This document shows, piece after piece, positions 12,843-25,474 of a stretch of DNA of 64,000 nt. Source of the stretch: Dirofilaria immitis (Eukaryota; Nematoda; Chromadorea; Rhabditida; Onchocercidae). Below the pieces are notes generated by a model. It was not told the DNA's origin. It made no database searches and saw nothing but the letters and a program-made list of their open reading frames with translations. Position 1 is the stretch's first letter. The number at the start of each line of letters is the position of its first letter. The stretch covers positions 124,001 to 188,000 of the forward strand of contig JAKNDB010000107.1 of assembly GCA_024305405.1 (NCBI GenBank), written 5' to 3'. Made by a program: the position numbers and the translations under genes.

Positions 12843-15080
12843 AGATATTTCGATTTTATTCTTGAAAATTTCATTGAACAAAAACTAATGATGAATGGCG
12901 AGAAATATTCTTGATTTTACAACAAATTGCTACTTAAATTTGTAATGATCTTTTTTTGGAATATTGTTATTGATAGGTAGGGATGCTAATTTAAATTTCT
13001 TTCAATAAATAATAATAAAGTAGGAACAATTTATATAAAATATTAATTGGCATTCGATTGTTTATCGATTAAAAAAAATGAATAATTAAATATTTCAAAG
13101 ACCTTTAGTAAAATTTTCCTTTCAATCCTTATTATATTAAATTTGAGTTAATAGCTGATAAATTGATCAAAATCAATTTACCATTGATCAATTCATTGTC
13201 AAGCAATTTAGGCATTTATTTTATAGTATAATTTGTATAAATTTAATTAACCAAAAAAAAGATCAATAAGGAGCGATTTTCGTATCAAATTATCGATATA
13301 CACAAGGATGAAATTCAAATATATCTTTTGTAATGTTGAATAAATTCGTTAACTAAAAAGTTATTAATAACAATGAAGATTGTTAGCAGAAATGATACAT
13401 ATATCTCCCCTTCTCTCTTATCTTATCAATTCAACCGCCTAAGTTATTACATTTAGCGAGAATCATTTTTTTTTTAAATCAATCAATCTAAAATCAATTC
13501 ATTTTGCTTATGTTCTAATTCGACATGAACAAGAGAGGAGTAAGTACTTTTGCAAATTGAAAATGCTACGAAATAATTTGTTGTTGACAATTGTTGAAAA
13601 ATAAAAAAGAAAAGTTTTTTTTGTCGTGTTAATGTTCTGATACTATAGTGATAGTCCTATCATTTGTTATCAATAAACTTTCAAACCTGTTTAAATTGAA
13701 ATTTGTTAATTGCTTAATATTGATATTGAATAGTAACAGCTATTCTTTCATATTATTCAACATTCTCAATGATAATAATATTTCTTCATATTTTTTAGAG
13801 AGAGAGAGAGAAAGAGGAAGAAAAGAGAGATATTGTGAATTAAAATAATAATAATAATAATAATAAACATTTCATATTATCACTTATCTATCCTTTATAT
13901 TAAATAGATCATAGAAATTATCTCTTATCAATTCAATAAGAAAGATCTAAAAATGAAACTATCATATCACTTACAATATAAGCACCAAGCAAAATTTAAT
14001 TATTATTAATAAATAAATAACAAACAAGAAGGTATCAAATTTATCATATTATAATTATCAAAATGTAATAACAATTGATCAATTTTATCAATTCAAGCGA
14101 TCATTTAAATATATTAAATTTTAAAGTGATAAAGCCAATAATAGTAAAGCTGATAATGATATCTCTTGATATTCTACTACTACTATTGCTATTACTACGA
14201 TTAATATTTGCATACTTGTATAATATATAATCAGCATGTTATCATTAACTATTACGAAAATAGTGGAATAAATCGTTTTGTTGTTGGATAGCTGATTACA
14301 CTGATTGGATTGCATCATTCATTTCTTAGTTTAAAAAACAATCAACAATTGGTCGGAAGGGGTAAGGATAGGGTTTGGAAGATTTATGAAGCACATAATT
14401 TATTTCGAGCAGAAAATTTGCACGATGATAGATAGACAGGGCCGTGAAAACAGTTACGAACGAACGAACATTTTTCAATGGTAATTGAAAAAGATGAAAA
14501 AGCTAAAAATTAACCGAGAAAAAGTGATTATAAGATATTCGATTATTCCTTTTGTCATATGATTTAATTAGTTCATTCTCGATCGGATCGAGAATTATTC
14601 TTGACCTGCTATTTCAGCCTCAAACATACTTAACAATTATTAAATGTTAAAGATTAAAGATAAAAACTATCTAGTTTTAAAAATGTTTTCTCAAAAAATC
14701 GAATAAAATATGCAAGAACTAGCAGTTATCATTTAACTTGCAATCTGATTATCCTACATTCTTATCAATACTTTGTCAATTTTACATTAAAATATGATAA
14801 TATATCTTTGAAATAATCCATAGAAATTTTATCATGAATAATATTAAATTATCAATTTAATATTATCTGTTCAATTTTAACAAAATTATTTCGATTGTTG
14901 ATGAAAGAAATATTCCCGATTTAATGCATTATTGTTCATTTCGCTAAATAGTTCGCAAATGCTGCATGTTGTAGTGTTACAATATAAATAAACGAAATTA
15001 TATCAAAATATATGAGTGAAGGATGAAAAACTGGTCTGAATCATTCGTCGTCAATTATCAAACATCTGAAGGCAACAACT
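12843..15080. other. AT-rich intergenic stretch
   Basis: No convincing exons on either strand. It contains a short GA run near 13797-13829, an (ATA)n run near 13845 and many TTATCA words. Confidence 0.55.
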
Positions 15081-15176
15081 GATGTCGGATGAAAGTTGCA
15101 AGTGTAATGTACAATGTGCAATACATATACAACAGCAAAGAGATGATAGTGAAAGTTTTGCTTCACTTCCTCATAG

Positions 15177-15284
15177 CAGCATACATCGAAGACAAAACAT
15201 GAAGATAAAAACGAAAACGACGATGACGAAGATCACGACGACGATCACGACAATCACGACAATGACGATGACGACAACGAAGAC

Positions 15285-15321
<37 letters not shown>

Positions 15322-15461
15322 CATCAATCGCTTTATCCATCTTCAAACTCTTTTATCAAGTAACAACAGCTGAGCATCCGTTGCTTTTATCGTGGTATCA
15401 TAGCAGCAACTTTTTCAGAAGATACTTTTGCCGAATTCTATTTAATATCAATTCGAAATAA
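15177..15461 (+). CDS. Possible acidic C-terminal exon of an unknown gene
   Basis: A good acceptor (TTCACTTCCTCATAG) opens a 94-residue frame ending in TAA. It begins QHTSKTKHEDKNEN, runs into an Asp-rich tract with His and Asn (about residues 14-48), then continues as ASIALSIFKLFYQ and VTTAEHPLLLSWYHSSNF. The non-repetitive half argues that this frame rather than the Met-rich alternative is coding. No matching upstream exon was found, and the nearby ATG at 15082 is in another frame. It may equally be a chance frame around a GAT microsatellite. Confidence 0.33.
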
Positions 15462-17182
15462 TTAATAAAACATAACTGATGCAACAGATGCGAAATAGAA
15501 AAGATTACTGTAATTCTAATTGCAATTCATAATTTTGAATGATAATTTAGATTAAAATCATGATTCTACCAGATTGTAATCTTGCTATTCCTTGATTTTC
15601 TATCCCATATCATATCATAATCTTAATTTTCCCTTATTTGTTATCCTATATTTAAATATCATCATCGATCTTACGTTGGTGAAATTGGAAAATGAGAAGG
15701 AGCATTATTTATCCAGGCTGATTTTCATAATTTTTATTGTTAACATAGATGCTAGAAAAAAATAAACAAGAACTTTAACGATAATAATAATCGATCAATA
15801 ACAAATAATATCTCGAAATTTACTCGAGATTTTCCAAAATATATTCAACATTCACGCTAATTTCAAAAATATTAAAAACGAGCCTGCTAGGCTAATTTTC
15901 GAAATATAATAAGTAATTTAAATTATTCATAATGAATTATTTAAAGTTTCATTATTACATGATAATTCTAGCCTGAAATATTTGACGGTTTTTTCTAAGT
16001 TGATCTAATCGATATATCAAATAAAAAGTCCCTCTTCCTCTTTAGTTATAATATCCATTAATCCCTGAGTCAACTGAATATAAAAATAATACAATAATCC
16101 ATTTATAATCTATTCTAAACTATTACTGTAAAATTCGTGATATCTCCTTGATACTTTTACTATCATTATCTTATGAATTGATCAATATTTTTTATTCGTG
16201 ATATACATTATCATATCTTCAAAAGTATTTCTCTAAAGTTGAATTTATTAAATTTATTTGAAAAATTATGATTAAATATAGTAGCCTTAAAATAAATTTA
16301 AATAAAGCTTATTTTTAAGAAATGATTTAAACAAATAATTTAGAGTGCAGAAAATGAAAATCGAGACTCGAGACTGAAAAATTTTCAATTTATACAGCTG
16401 TATTGCTTAAATGATATTACACTTTACAAAATAATCATTAATGATTTTTTATTGAAAGCAAAATATTTTAAAGAGATAATAATAAACAATGTTTTTTTGA
16501 ATAAAATAAATTCCAATAGCTTATTTTATTAATTTATATAAAAATTTATAGTTCAAAAGAATTTTTTTGATATAAAATAAAACTTCGAAATTTTCAACTA
16601 TTTTATCGATAGACTCAACCAATTGGATTATTATACGAAATAAACTATATAGCATCTATTCATCTAAGTGTAATAATATATTGATAATTAATTGATAACC
16701 AAGTGCAGTTATATATTGATAACATCTATTCATCTAAGTGTAGTAATATATTGGTAATTAAGCGCGGCAATATATTGATCACATCTATTCATCTAAGTGT
16801 AATAATATATTGATAATTAATTGATAACCAAGTGCAGTTATATATTGATAACATCTATTCATCTAAGTGTAACAATATATTGATAATTAATTGATAATTA
16901 ACTGTAGTAATATATTGATAATTCTATGATATTTTAATAGATAAAAATGATAAGTTAGAGAAGTTTTTTTTTGTTACAGTGAATAATAAAAAAATTTCAT
17001 TAAATATATTATTTAATGAATGTAAAAGTCGTTGCGAAGACGCAACAAATCGATCTATCGCGACATTCGTAATGAAAGATGAAGTTAGACAGTGGAGAAT
17101 TTTTGTTGTACATTTTTTTCTTCTCTTACAGTTATTTGCAATTGTATAAACGATAATGTCGATTTAAAAGCACTTGATAAAC
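15462..17182. other. AT-rich intergenic stretch
   Basis: No gene recognised. It contains the repeat array at about 16640-16930. Confidence 0.55.
16640..16930. repeat. Tandem repeat built on atatattgataa and catctattcatctaagtg
   Basis: The phrase acatctattcatctaagtgt recurs about four times, each followed by one to three copies of a shorter ...atatattgataattaattg unit, giving a nested, irregular array. Confidence 0.85.
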
Positions 17183-17579
17183 TTAGTATTGCATTAACTC
17201 GGGCAACTCTCGAGTTCGAATTTCCACTTCAGTTTCGATACTACCACATACTAATATATTACTATTAGATATTTGACGAATTATAATTTGTGTATTATTT
17301 TTCATCCATTTCCAAATAGTCAGGTTACCTTCTTGACTGATACAGAGATATTTGTAAATTAATATCAATTGAACAAATATTGCGGCCTGTAACTTCACAA
17401 TGAGTAATATATAAATAATTGAATGAAAGTATCAAAAGATCATTCTAAGAATAATCAAATGATAATAAGTGATAAGATCGAGCAGCTTCGCCATTAATTA
17501 TAGATGAGATAATGAATAATTTGGATAACCGAGACTGTATCAAACAAAATGCGAAAATAACTAATAATACGATTCTCAT
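17183..17579 (-). CDS. Possible small secreted peptide
   Basis: Three exons fit in phase: 17579-17546, 17386-17329 and 17240-17183 (49 residues). The N-terminus MRIVLLVIFAFC is a typical signal-peptide core; the rest reads RNICSIDINLQISLYQSR then SIETEVEIRTRELPELMQY and stop. Donors are GTTTGA and GTAACC; acceptors are TTACAG (good) and GGTAG (weak). The middle exon could instead read through into a frame containing NLTIWKWMKNNTQ. No family recognised. The two cysteines and the dibasic-free mature part do not point to a known peptide class. Confidence 0.35.
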
Positions 17580-17942
17580 ATTTTTTCCAATGTTATATAT
17601 TTCATTTGAAAGAATAAAAAGTGATAAGAAATGATTAAAAGAAACAATACGTTGATATATATATATCGATGATAAAGAACTAAATGACAAATATATTTTG
17701 ATTATATCAAAAAGATATAATTCTCTGTTTAGAGAATGAAAAAAATATGAATGATTTATTATATTGGAAATAATTCTTACTTATCTAATTAATATAGAAC
17801 GATTAAATGATAATAATTATCACTTAAACTTAATTTGATTTGATTTAAAGGTTTATTTTCCACATCTTTCAACTATTAATAATATCATAGATCAGATATA
17901 AATTGATAAAATTTTTATATTTTATTGTAAAAAAGTATAAGC

Positions 17943-18020
17943 TTAGGCTTGGGTTTGAGCTTGAGCTTAAGCTTGAGCTTTAGCTTAAGTTTCAGCTTAA
18001 GCTTGAACTTCAGCTTGAGC
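17943..18020. repeat. Degenerate TTAGGC-like hexamer array
   Basis: Exactly 13 hexamers in register: TTAGGC, TTGGGT, then variants such as TTGAGC, TTAAGC, TTTAGC, TTCAGC and TTGAAC. The unit length and the TTNNGC form match the nematode telomere repeat TTAGGC with substitutions and no indels. Confidence 0.75.
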
Positions 18021-18460
18021 TAAAAACTCATCATAACAATTTCTCTTTCAAAATATCGCAGAAAAAATTATATTTTATTTCCAACAAAATGTTTCTTTTG
18101 CAATAAAAATATCAAATATTTTTCTTCATTATATTCGTTCTTTCTCATTCATATTTTTATATTATTTTCTTATTCCAATTCTTCATCCTACAACATTCTC
18201 GAATATAACTCTTGCTTAGTTGAAATATTACAATTTATATTGTGAGAAGATATAAAATATATTAATTATCTATCTAATAAGTCAAGAAAGTTTATAGTCA
18301 GGCTATACTTCTTTTAAAAAAACAACAGATAAGATTTTCTTGAGAATGAATTGATTAAAATCATTCTTGACAAATGACAAAATCATTCTTGACAAATGAT
18401 GTTGTAGTTGGCGAATTGCAGAAACTTTTATATGAAAATTTTATTTCATAAAATTTCTAT

Positions 18461-19953
18461 TTATCTATAAAGCATATTTATATAATCATCATTAACAATG
18501 ATAGTAGATCGTCTGCTATATGATATCGTATTAGATGACGATGATATTTCTTGATCCTCCAAAGCTTCTGTAATGCTTGTTGAATTTACGATATTAAAGT
18601 GATTGATGATATTTATTTGAAAAATCAATAAAAATATTAATTCGCATTCAGATTTACATTTGATAAAAAACAATCATTAGCATTAAATGCGAACATCTAC
18701 TTGCTTTATTCATTTATAATAATTTTTGCAAAGAGAACAGGTCATAAAGGTCATGAATGAACTTTCTTGACCTATCATCCTGTTATGATTCATTCTTTAA
18801 TGAGACATTAACGAAAGTTTGTTTAAAAAGCAATAATTGCTTAAATTAATGAAAGAATGGATAAACCCTTGCGAATTTCATTTTCAGCAATATTGGCGAC
18901 TGTTTTTCTTTTGCGAATAAGTAGGCGAAAGCACGACAGCGTCAAATAAATTGAGTATAATGCGCCAAATGAATAAAGGCTTGGCAACAATAATAAAAGC
19001 ATCAAAGAGCAATTAAATCGTAAGCCTATATATATATATATTCGCATTGTATAAACTTAAACTATGACCCTATTTGTAATCAAAAGATAATGATGATGAT
19101 GATGATGATTAGATTGAATAAGAAAATAGAGGACAATTATGATCTGTCTTGGCTAGTGCGATAATCTTTCGTAAGATTAAGATTTCCGAGAAAATGTTAA
19201 TTGAATTAACCTTTGGTTATATGATAAGTTGTTAATGTGATAAGTAATACTGCCGTAATCAGTAAAATTAATGATGTAAAAAGATGAGGAAGCATTAAAT
19301 ATGGTATTATCCTTTGCATTGAATATATTGTACTTGCAGCACTAACAAACCATGAAATCTGCAAGACAATAAATGGATGCAAGCCAGTGTCATTCAAATT
19401 ATTTAAATGATATGATGATATGATAAATTTTAAGAAATCAACTTTCATTATCATAAATAATTATCAATATACTTATTAATAGATATAATGAAAAATTACC
19501 TGTATAACAATAAGAGGTATTAAACAATCGAAATGTAATACATAATTTAAATCTCTATATGTTTCTGAATATATTTTGCACCTAAAATTATATGAAAACA
19601 TTACGAATAATTAATGTTTGCTATTAAAATTTAAAATAAACTTTCAAATGATATTAAATATTTCAAACTTTCGAGAATCAATCATTCGTTTTATTTATCC
19701 AAAGTATCATTTAATATATTTGCATTCCGCTCTCGACCATAAAATATTTGCATTCCGCTCTCGACCATAAAATAAAAACAAAAACTTTAGTAATTGCTTG
19801 TTTTTTTTTCTTTTTAACACCTCTTAAATATCCAACAAGAAGGAAAGCGATAGATTGTACAATTACAACAGCTTGTATCGTTAATGTTGTAAAGTATATC
19901 GCTGATAGTCGTGCACAACGACAGCAATTATTTCTAATCCAATAATGTCCCAT
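18461..19953 (-). CDS. Four-span membrane protein, LAPTM/tetraspan-like
   Basis: Exons 19581-19500, 19358-19211, 19025-18867 and 18567-18461 join in phase. A first exon starts at 19953 right after a strong TTTTTCAG acceptor and reads MGHYWIRNNCCRCARLSAIY followed by a membrane span. The junction of this exon with 19581 is not resolved by phase, so a small exon may be missing between 19585 and 19800. Total is about 210 residues with four hydrophobic segments: one in exon 1, one ending LIPLIVIQISWFVSAAS, one at LFTSLILLITAVLLITL and one at LLLLLPSLYSFGALY. The C-terminal tail is charged, with RLLIRKRKTVANIAENEIRK and SSSSNTISYSRRS, and ends YINMLYR. Short cytosolic N-terminus with a CCRC motif and four spans recalls LAPTM-type lysosomal proteins, but this is inference from topology only. 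The last donor (AAGG|GTTTAT) is weak; without it the protein stops at 18841. Confidence 0.6.
19718..19773. repeat. Perfect 28-bp tandem duplication
   Basis: The unit beginning atttgcattccgctctcgac occupies 19718-19745 and again 19746-19773 without change. It lies between the first two assigned exons of the tetraspan gene. Confidence 0.95.
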
Positions 19954-22900
19954 CTGAAAAAAAAAAAAAATATTATCAGTAAAGAAGCATCCTTATCTGT
20001 TTTCCTATCAACACATCCAGATAGCTTGAAAATGATATTAAATTGATAAATTCAAAATTTGCTCACATCGAGGAGTTTCCTAAAGACTGTTGAAGATTTA
20101 CTGCAAAACATTCAGTCGCTATTCATTTATTCACTCCTATCTTTTACAATTTTCAAAGTCACTGACGATATAAATTAATAGTGGAAAAGCTATAAGGTTA
20201 AAGGTTAAATAGTTTTTCGTTCTTGATACTCGTATTCTTTGCATTGTATCTAAAAAATTTTATCAAAAATAATCAATTTCTATTCCAATGCTTAATGGAA
20301 AATAATAAATTGAAATAGAATTTCATTTTCTGTTTAAAAATAAATTTTACAAATAAATTCTTAGTTTAATTCGTTGTTCGCTCTACCTCTTCTTATCTTA
20401 TCTTCTCTCGTCTTATCTTTTCTTATCTTCTTTCGTCTTATCTTTCTTATCTCCTCTCGTCTTATCTTCCCATCCTTATTTATCGTCTTTTTTTTTAAAC
20501 CAAAAACTGAAGCATTTGAATTAAAAAAAAAGCCGACGAATTAAATTTAAATTTAATCGAAACTTTTGATATTTCTAAAAGATATTTATATAAAGAAAAA
20601 GATAATAAATAAAAGTATGAAAATTACCATAAATTCAACTATGAATTCTTATCGATTCGAATAGCATTTTCTCCAATTCATTTCAAATAATTTCTGTTAT
20701 TATTAGCTGTAAAAATTTTTGCTAATTTTAATAGTTTCATTTAAAAATAAAAAAAGAAATTCGAGAATAGATGAAGTCTTATTGGTTCATTCCAAGCAAT
20801 CTTATGCTCAACTCATCATTTAATGTTTTTATTTTCTCACATTTATTTAAAACTTTTGACTGCAAAAAGTATTAGGAATGATCGGAACTTTTATTCCGAT
20901 GTCGAGAATATTTTATTTGCCTCTTAACATTCTATAATATTCTGAAATTATAAATTTTTAGAAAGAAAGAGTTGAGTTGAAATTTTAGTCGTAGACATAT
21001 TTTTATGAAGATATTATTAAGAAATAAAAGTAAAATACTTTCCCCAAAGTGTAATGGGTTCATAACCTTTTATGAGTTCATGATTTTTAACTACAACTTA
21101 GTAAAATAAATGGAAAAGTAAAATATTTGACGAGAAATCGAAATTATACATTGGAGGAGTAATTTTGGATTCAATTAAATCTCAAGCTGCGATTTATATT
21201 CGAGACTAGAATTGCTAAGGCTATGAATATTTATCTGTATGCAACTTCTTATCAGTAAAATATATCAATGAAATGAGCAAATTAACTATTAGCACGAACA
21301 TTTTATTAATGATATCAGATGGTAATGATATAAATAATATCGATAAGCTCATAATAAAATTTGTGAAATGGAAAAATGAAGTTTTAGAGGTAGAAAAAAG
21401 TGCTATAAAAATGATGTCAATTCAATTTACCTAATTTGTTCGTTGCCTTGGTTTCATGCCACCTGTCCATTCACTCATTCTACTTGGAATATAAAATAAT
21501 TAGTATTGACGAGAAATAACTTTTCTCGATTGTTTCTACTCATTCCTAACATTCGTCATCTCATTGAATAGATTATTGCGTAAAAAATTTTGATAAATTA
21601 ATTTTAAAAATAAAAAGCGCAACATTGGATTGTTAGAAATTTAGCCTTAATTGTATTATATTCTATTCTATTCTATTCTATCCTATTCTATTCTACTCTA
21701 TCCTATTTTATTCTATTCTATGGTACAAAATAATATCAGATTATAGTACTATTTCACATTACAAGTTATTATTATTACATATTGCTTAACATATCTAATA
21801 TCCATTATCTATTTTCAACCCAAAATGATAAGATAACTTTCCAGCAATTTAAATTGATAAAAGCTTTTCAAGAATTTTTTGATTTTAAAATCAAATATAA
21901 ATCATTTATCCTTCAATGTATTAATTAAATTATAAATTTGAGTTTTAATCCTTCGCTCACAAAAATATATCGTTGATGATAACTGATTAATATTCGAGAT
22001 TAGTGTTGATAAATTAAATGATATGGTAGTGTTTTTTTATAAGACAATTATTAATAAATAATGTTGGAAATATTCAAAAAAAAAAATAAACTTTTTTCTA
22101 AAAGAATGGTTGAAATTACGAAAGTGTACTATTCTTCTCCTTAATTATACTTAAATATTCAAATGTTTGTGATAATTTAGTATTATCTTTCAATTAATTA
22201 TTTAAACCTGAAATAACAGGTATTTAATTTAGACATTACAATGCATCATTGTAATGTAAATAAAATTTTTTGTTTTTTAATATAATTAATTAATTAATTG
22301 GAAGATAATTAATTAATCTATAATTAATTATCAATTTTAATTCAAAAAACACAATTTTTTGATATATAAAACTGAAAATACCGTAATTATTGCTGAAAAA
22401 ATAAATTGATATTAATTAAAATTATCATTTTAATAAGTCATATTGATCAAGAATGATAAAAAATAAAATAGAAATTTATTAATATTTTTTTTAAATATTC
22501 TCTTTTGTTAGCAATTATTTTTGCTTACGCTAAATATTCTGAAATGCTTAAATTCTTGCTTAATTATTTTCTTCAATAAAATATTTATTTTTTTTAGAAT
22601 AACTTTTTCAATTCTGACTGTTGTCCTACAATGAAAGATGAAAGAAGAAAGAGCTGAAGATCTATTTTAAGTTTTGATCTATCTATAATCAAATAATCAT
22701 CATCGAAAATTTATTAGAAAACAGGTTGATATATATACATATATTCCTTAATGAAAGATGAAAGAAGAAAGAGCTGAAGATCTATCTCAAGTTTTGACGC
22801 ATCCATAATCAAATAATCATCATCGAAGATTATTTCATTCTGTTATTAGAAAACAGGTGGCTATATGTATAGTTGTGAAGAAATTATTAAAGGAATAGAA

Positions 22901-23108
22901 TTTGAGAAGAAGTAAAAATTATTTGAAAAAAAAAATAAATATAATGAAATGAATATTAGCTAACCGGTTGCGATGACCGACTTTTTCGTTTTATATATAA
23001 AATAATATATAACTTGATAGTATTATATTTCAACAATTTCTTCCTATCTCATTTTCATGCATTCTTTTTGTTCATTTCGATATTTGCTTTAATTTTTTCA
23101 TTGATAAA
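19954..23108. other. Intergenic stretch with simple repeats
   Basis: No gene assigned. A short minus-strand frame (MSEWTGGMKPRQRTN then TAG) with a GTAAAT donor at about 21430-21485 could be a 5' exon but ends in a stop at the splice. Simple repeats: (cttatctt)n at 20390-20475 and (tctat)n at 21657-21722. Confidence 0.5.
22630..22862. repeat. 120-bp tandem duplication
   Basis: Two copies starting aatgaaagatgaaagaagaa at 22630 and 22750. They share most of their length, including aatcaaataatcatcatcga, with small indels. Confidence 0.9.
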
Positions 23109-24257
23109 ATGTTCTCCAATTTATCCATCAGGTTTGTTTTAATTATTTTAGTAAAGATATCATAATTTATACTATTATCATAATAATGTATTCGTTTATA
23201 TATCTAAACATAAAATATTTTTCAACATATATAATAATATTCATGATGATCGTCTAGAAGCAACATTAGATTAATTTTTATATGATTGAATGTTTAGTTT
23301 TCTACGGTAAATTTAAATTTAAACAAATTTTTCTAATTTGATTTTGTAGCAAAATGGAAAGAAGGTTGGAATGATGAGCTTCCATCGGGTAGTAGCGGAA
23401 TAAGCAAAAGTTGGGTTCAATATGGTTACGATAATGATGGTGGAAAATATATGGAAAATGGATGGCAAAATTCATGGCATTCTGAAGATGATGATGAAAA
23501 TTCCGCTTGGAATGCGAAACAAGTCTTAGATGACGATGACTGGGATGTATCTGGCAAACATAATTGGTTCTGGGGTAATGGTGGTTCTCGAGGTTGGGGT
23601 ATATGGGGCAGTGGAAAAAATGACCCAAGCAGGCATTATGGTAGTAGTATTGATTATAGACCAAAAAATAGTTATATTTCTTGGGGTAGCATTAATACGA
23701 ATAACTGGAAAAACAATGGAGGTGGTGAAGGATGGAGTAAATGGGAAGGTTGGTAATTCTTTCTAAACTTTAATCTACAATCATTTCAATAAGATTCCCA
23801 TATTAAGAAAGATTTCAAATGAATTTCCTTATTTGATACTTTTCGAATTAAAATTAGTCCATTACAAAAAATGCTAAAAAGCGAAGCAAACGAAGTTTAT
23901 TGTTTCTATTTTTAAAAGCAATGAATCTTCTTGAATATCAGAAGAGAGATTCTTATAAAAAATTTTACGATAATCTATGTTAAACTATTAATTGCCCATT
24001 GTGAATCAGAATTGGAATGGCTTAGATTGTTTGTAAAAAATTTCTCTTTTAAAATTATGAAACATAATTAAGTATGGCAAATTTGTAATAAAATTTTCAT
24101 ACGAAAAGATTTTTACGAAAGTTTTTTTATAGTAAATGATCATAAACCAGGCAATGGAGGCCATGAATATGGTGAATGGAAAGGTTGGAAAGTTGGTTCA
24201 GGAAGTGGAAAATGGGATAGCTGGATTAGTAGCAACATATCAAAGATGAAAGCCTAA
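23109..24257 (+). CDS. Gly/Trp-rich, probably secreted protein
   Basis: The main exon is 23350-23748 (acceptor TTTTGTAG, donor GAAG|GTTGGT), joining in phase to 24133-24257. It encodes a Trp-, Gly-, Asn- and Asp-rich protein: repeated short motifs of the form GW, SW or KW, an acidic patch (SEDDDEN; LDDDDWD), and the C-terminus SSNISKMKA. An ATG at 23109 opens a hydrophobic leader, MFSNLSIRFVLIILV, suitable as a signal peptide, but no donor after it gives the phase that exon 23350 needs, so the join is open. Composition resembles structural or cuticle-associated secreted proteins of low complexity. No conserved domain seen. The minus-strand frame over this exon is a shadow. Confidence 0.6.
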
Positions 24258-25470
24258 GCCTATACATCTTTATCTATTGACTGCTTTAACTTCTGGCCAT
24301 TTTATTGTCAATTTCTATTTTCTCTTTTAACAATACATATATAACGCAATTAGTTTTTTCGTTGCATCGCGAAAATCGCAGCGAATTCATTTAATCAAAT
24401 CAGACAGTAATGTCAAATAATATATTTATATTACTGCAAATTTGATCGTCTTGTCTAAAAATTATTATACACTATTATCGTGATATTCATATATTATTAT
24501 TATTATTACGATTATTATTATCGTGTTCTGAATTATATTACGGTATTATAATATTATTACTATTATTACGATATTATTATCGTGATCTGAATTATATTTT
24601 TGGTGAAATGCAGCAGATTTCTATTTCCTTCTAGAGATTAGCTAACAAAATATTTTTCTTATCATTCTCAAGCAAAAAAACTGCAATATACAACAATCAT
24701 ATAAATAAGATTTTTTTCATTTTCAAAACAATCTTAGCAGAAAAATAATTAATCAAATTCAAATTTAAGTAATTGAATTTATAATAATAATAACATATAA
24801 TTAATTATGTATTCCTATTATTATATTATTGAATATTCCATCGAAACAATGAAATTTATTTATTTATTTTTTGATATGATAACACTGATAACATTGGCAG
24901 TTGATTGATTGATTGATTTGTAATGCAATAATGAAATAGATATATTTATAGCTGCATTTCATAAATAATTAATTATTAGTGAAAACTCGTTCTGCATATT
25001 TTCTTACAAGAAGTTTTCACATTCTTCAATATGATACATTTCATATGATAATTTGTTGAACTAAAAAATTGATATGATAGAGTTCTCGAGAAAGCGAAAG
25101 AGAAGAAATGTGAAAAGAAACGAAACCATTTGCAGAATATATAAATATTCTTTTTCTAAAACTGATCTCGAATAATTGAACGAAATTCAGATTTTATTAG
25201 CTATTAAAATTCTTTAAATATTTTATTCTCATTATGTTTACTCTCGTCACCGATATAATTTCATTCCTTTCTGATTATTTTTCTTCAAAATTAAATTCAT
25301 TTTTATTGGAACTTTTTTAAACTTTTTCTCAATTCATAAATATATGATATCTCATAACTGATCCATAGATAACGAAATATCAAATTATCTATAAATTCTC
25401 AAAATTTCTTATATCACTTACTCAGACCGTTTTAATCTTTATTGATAAAGATATGGAAGAATATTTTCTG
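24258..25470. other. AT-rich intergenic stretch
   Basis: No gene seen. An imperfect duplication rich in attattacga and tattatcgtg lies at about 24470-24600. Confidence 0.5.
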
Positions 25471-25474
25471 ATAG

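Noticed and set aside
15082..15363. Met/Thr-rich plus-strand frame
   Set aside because: Its second half is a GAT microsatellite read in the ATG frame; the Asp frame behind a good acceptor is the better candidate.
23302..23664. 120-codon minus-strand frame
   Set aside because: It is the antisense shadow of the Gly/Trp-rich exon.
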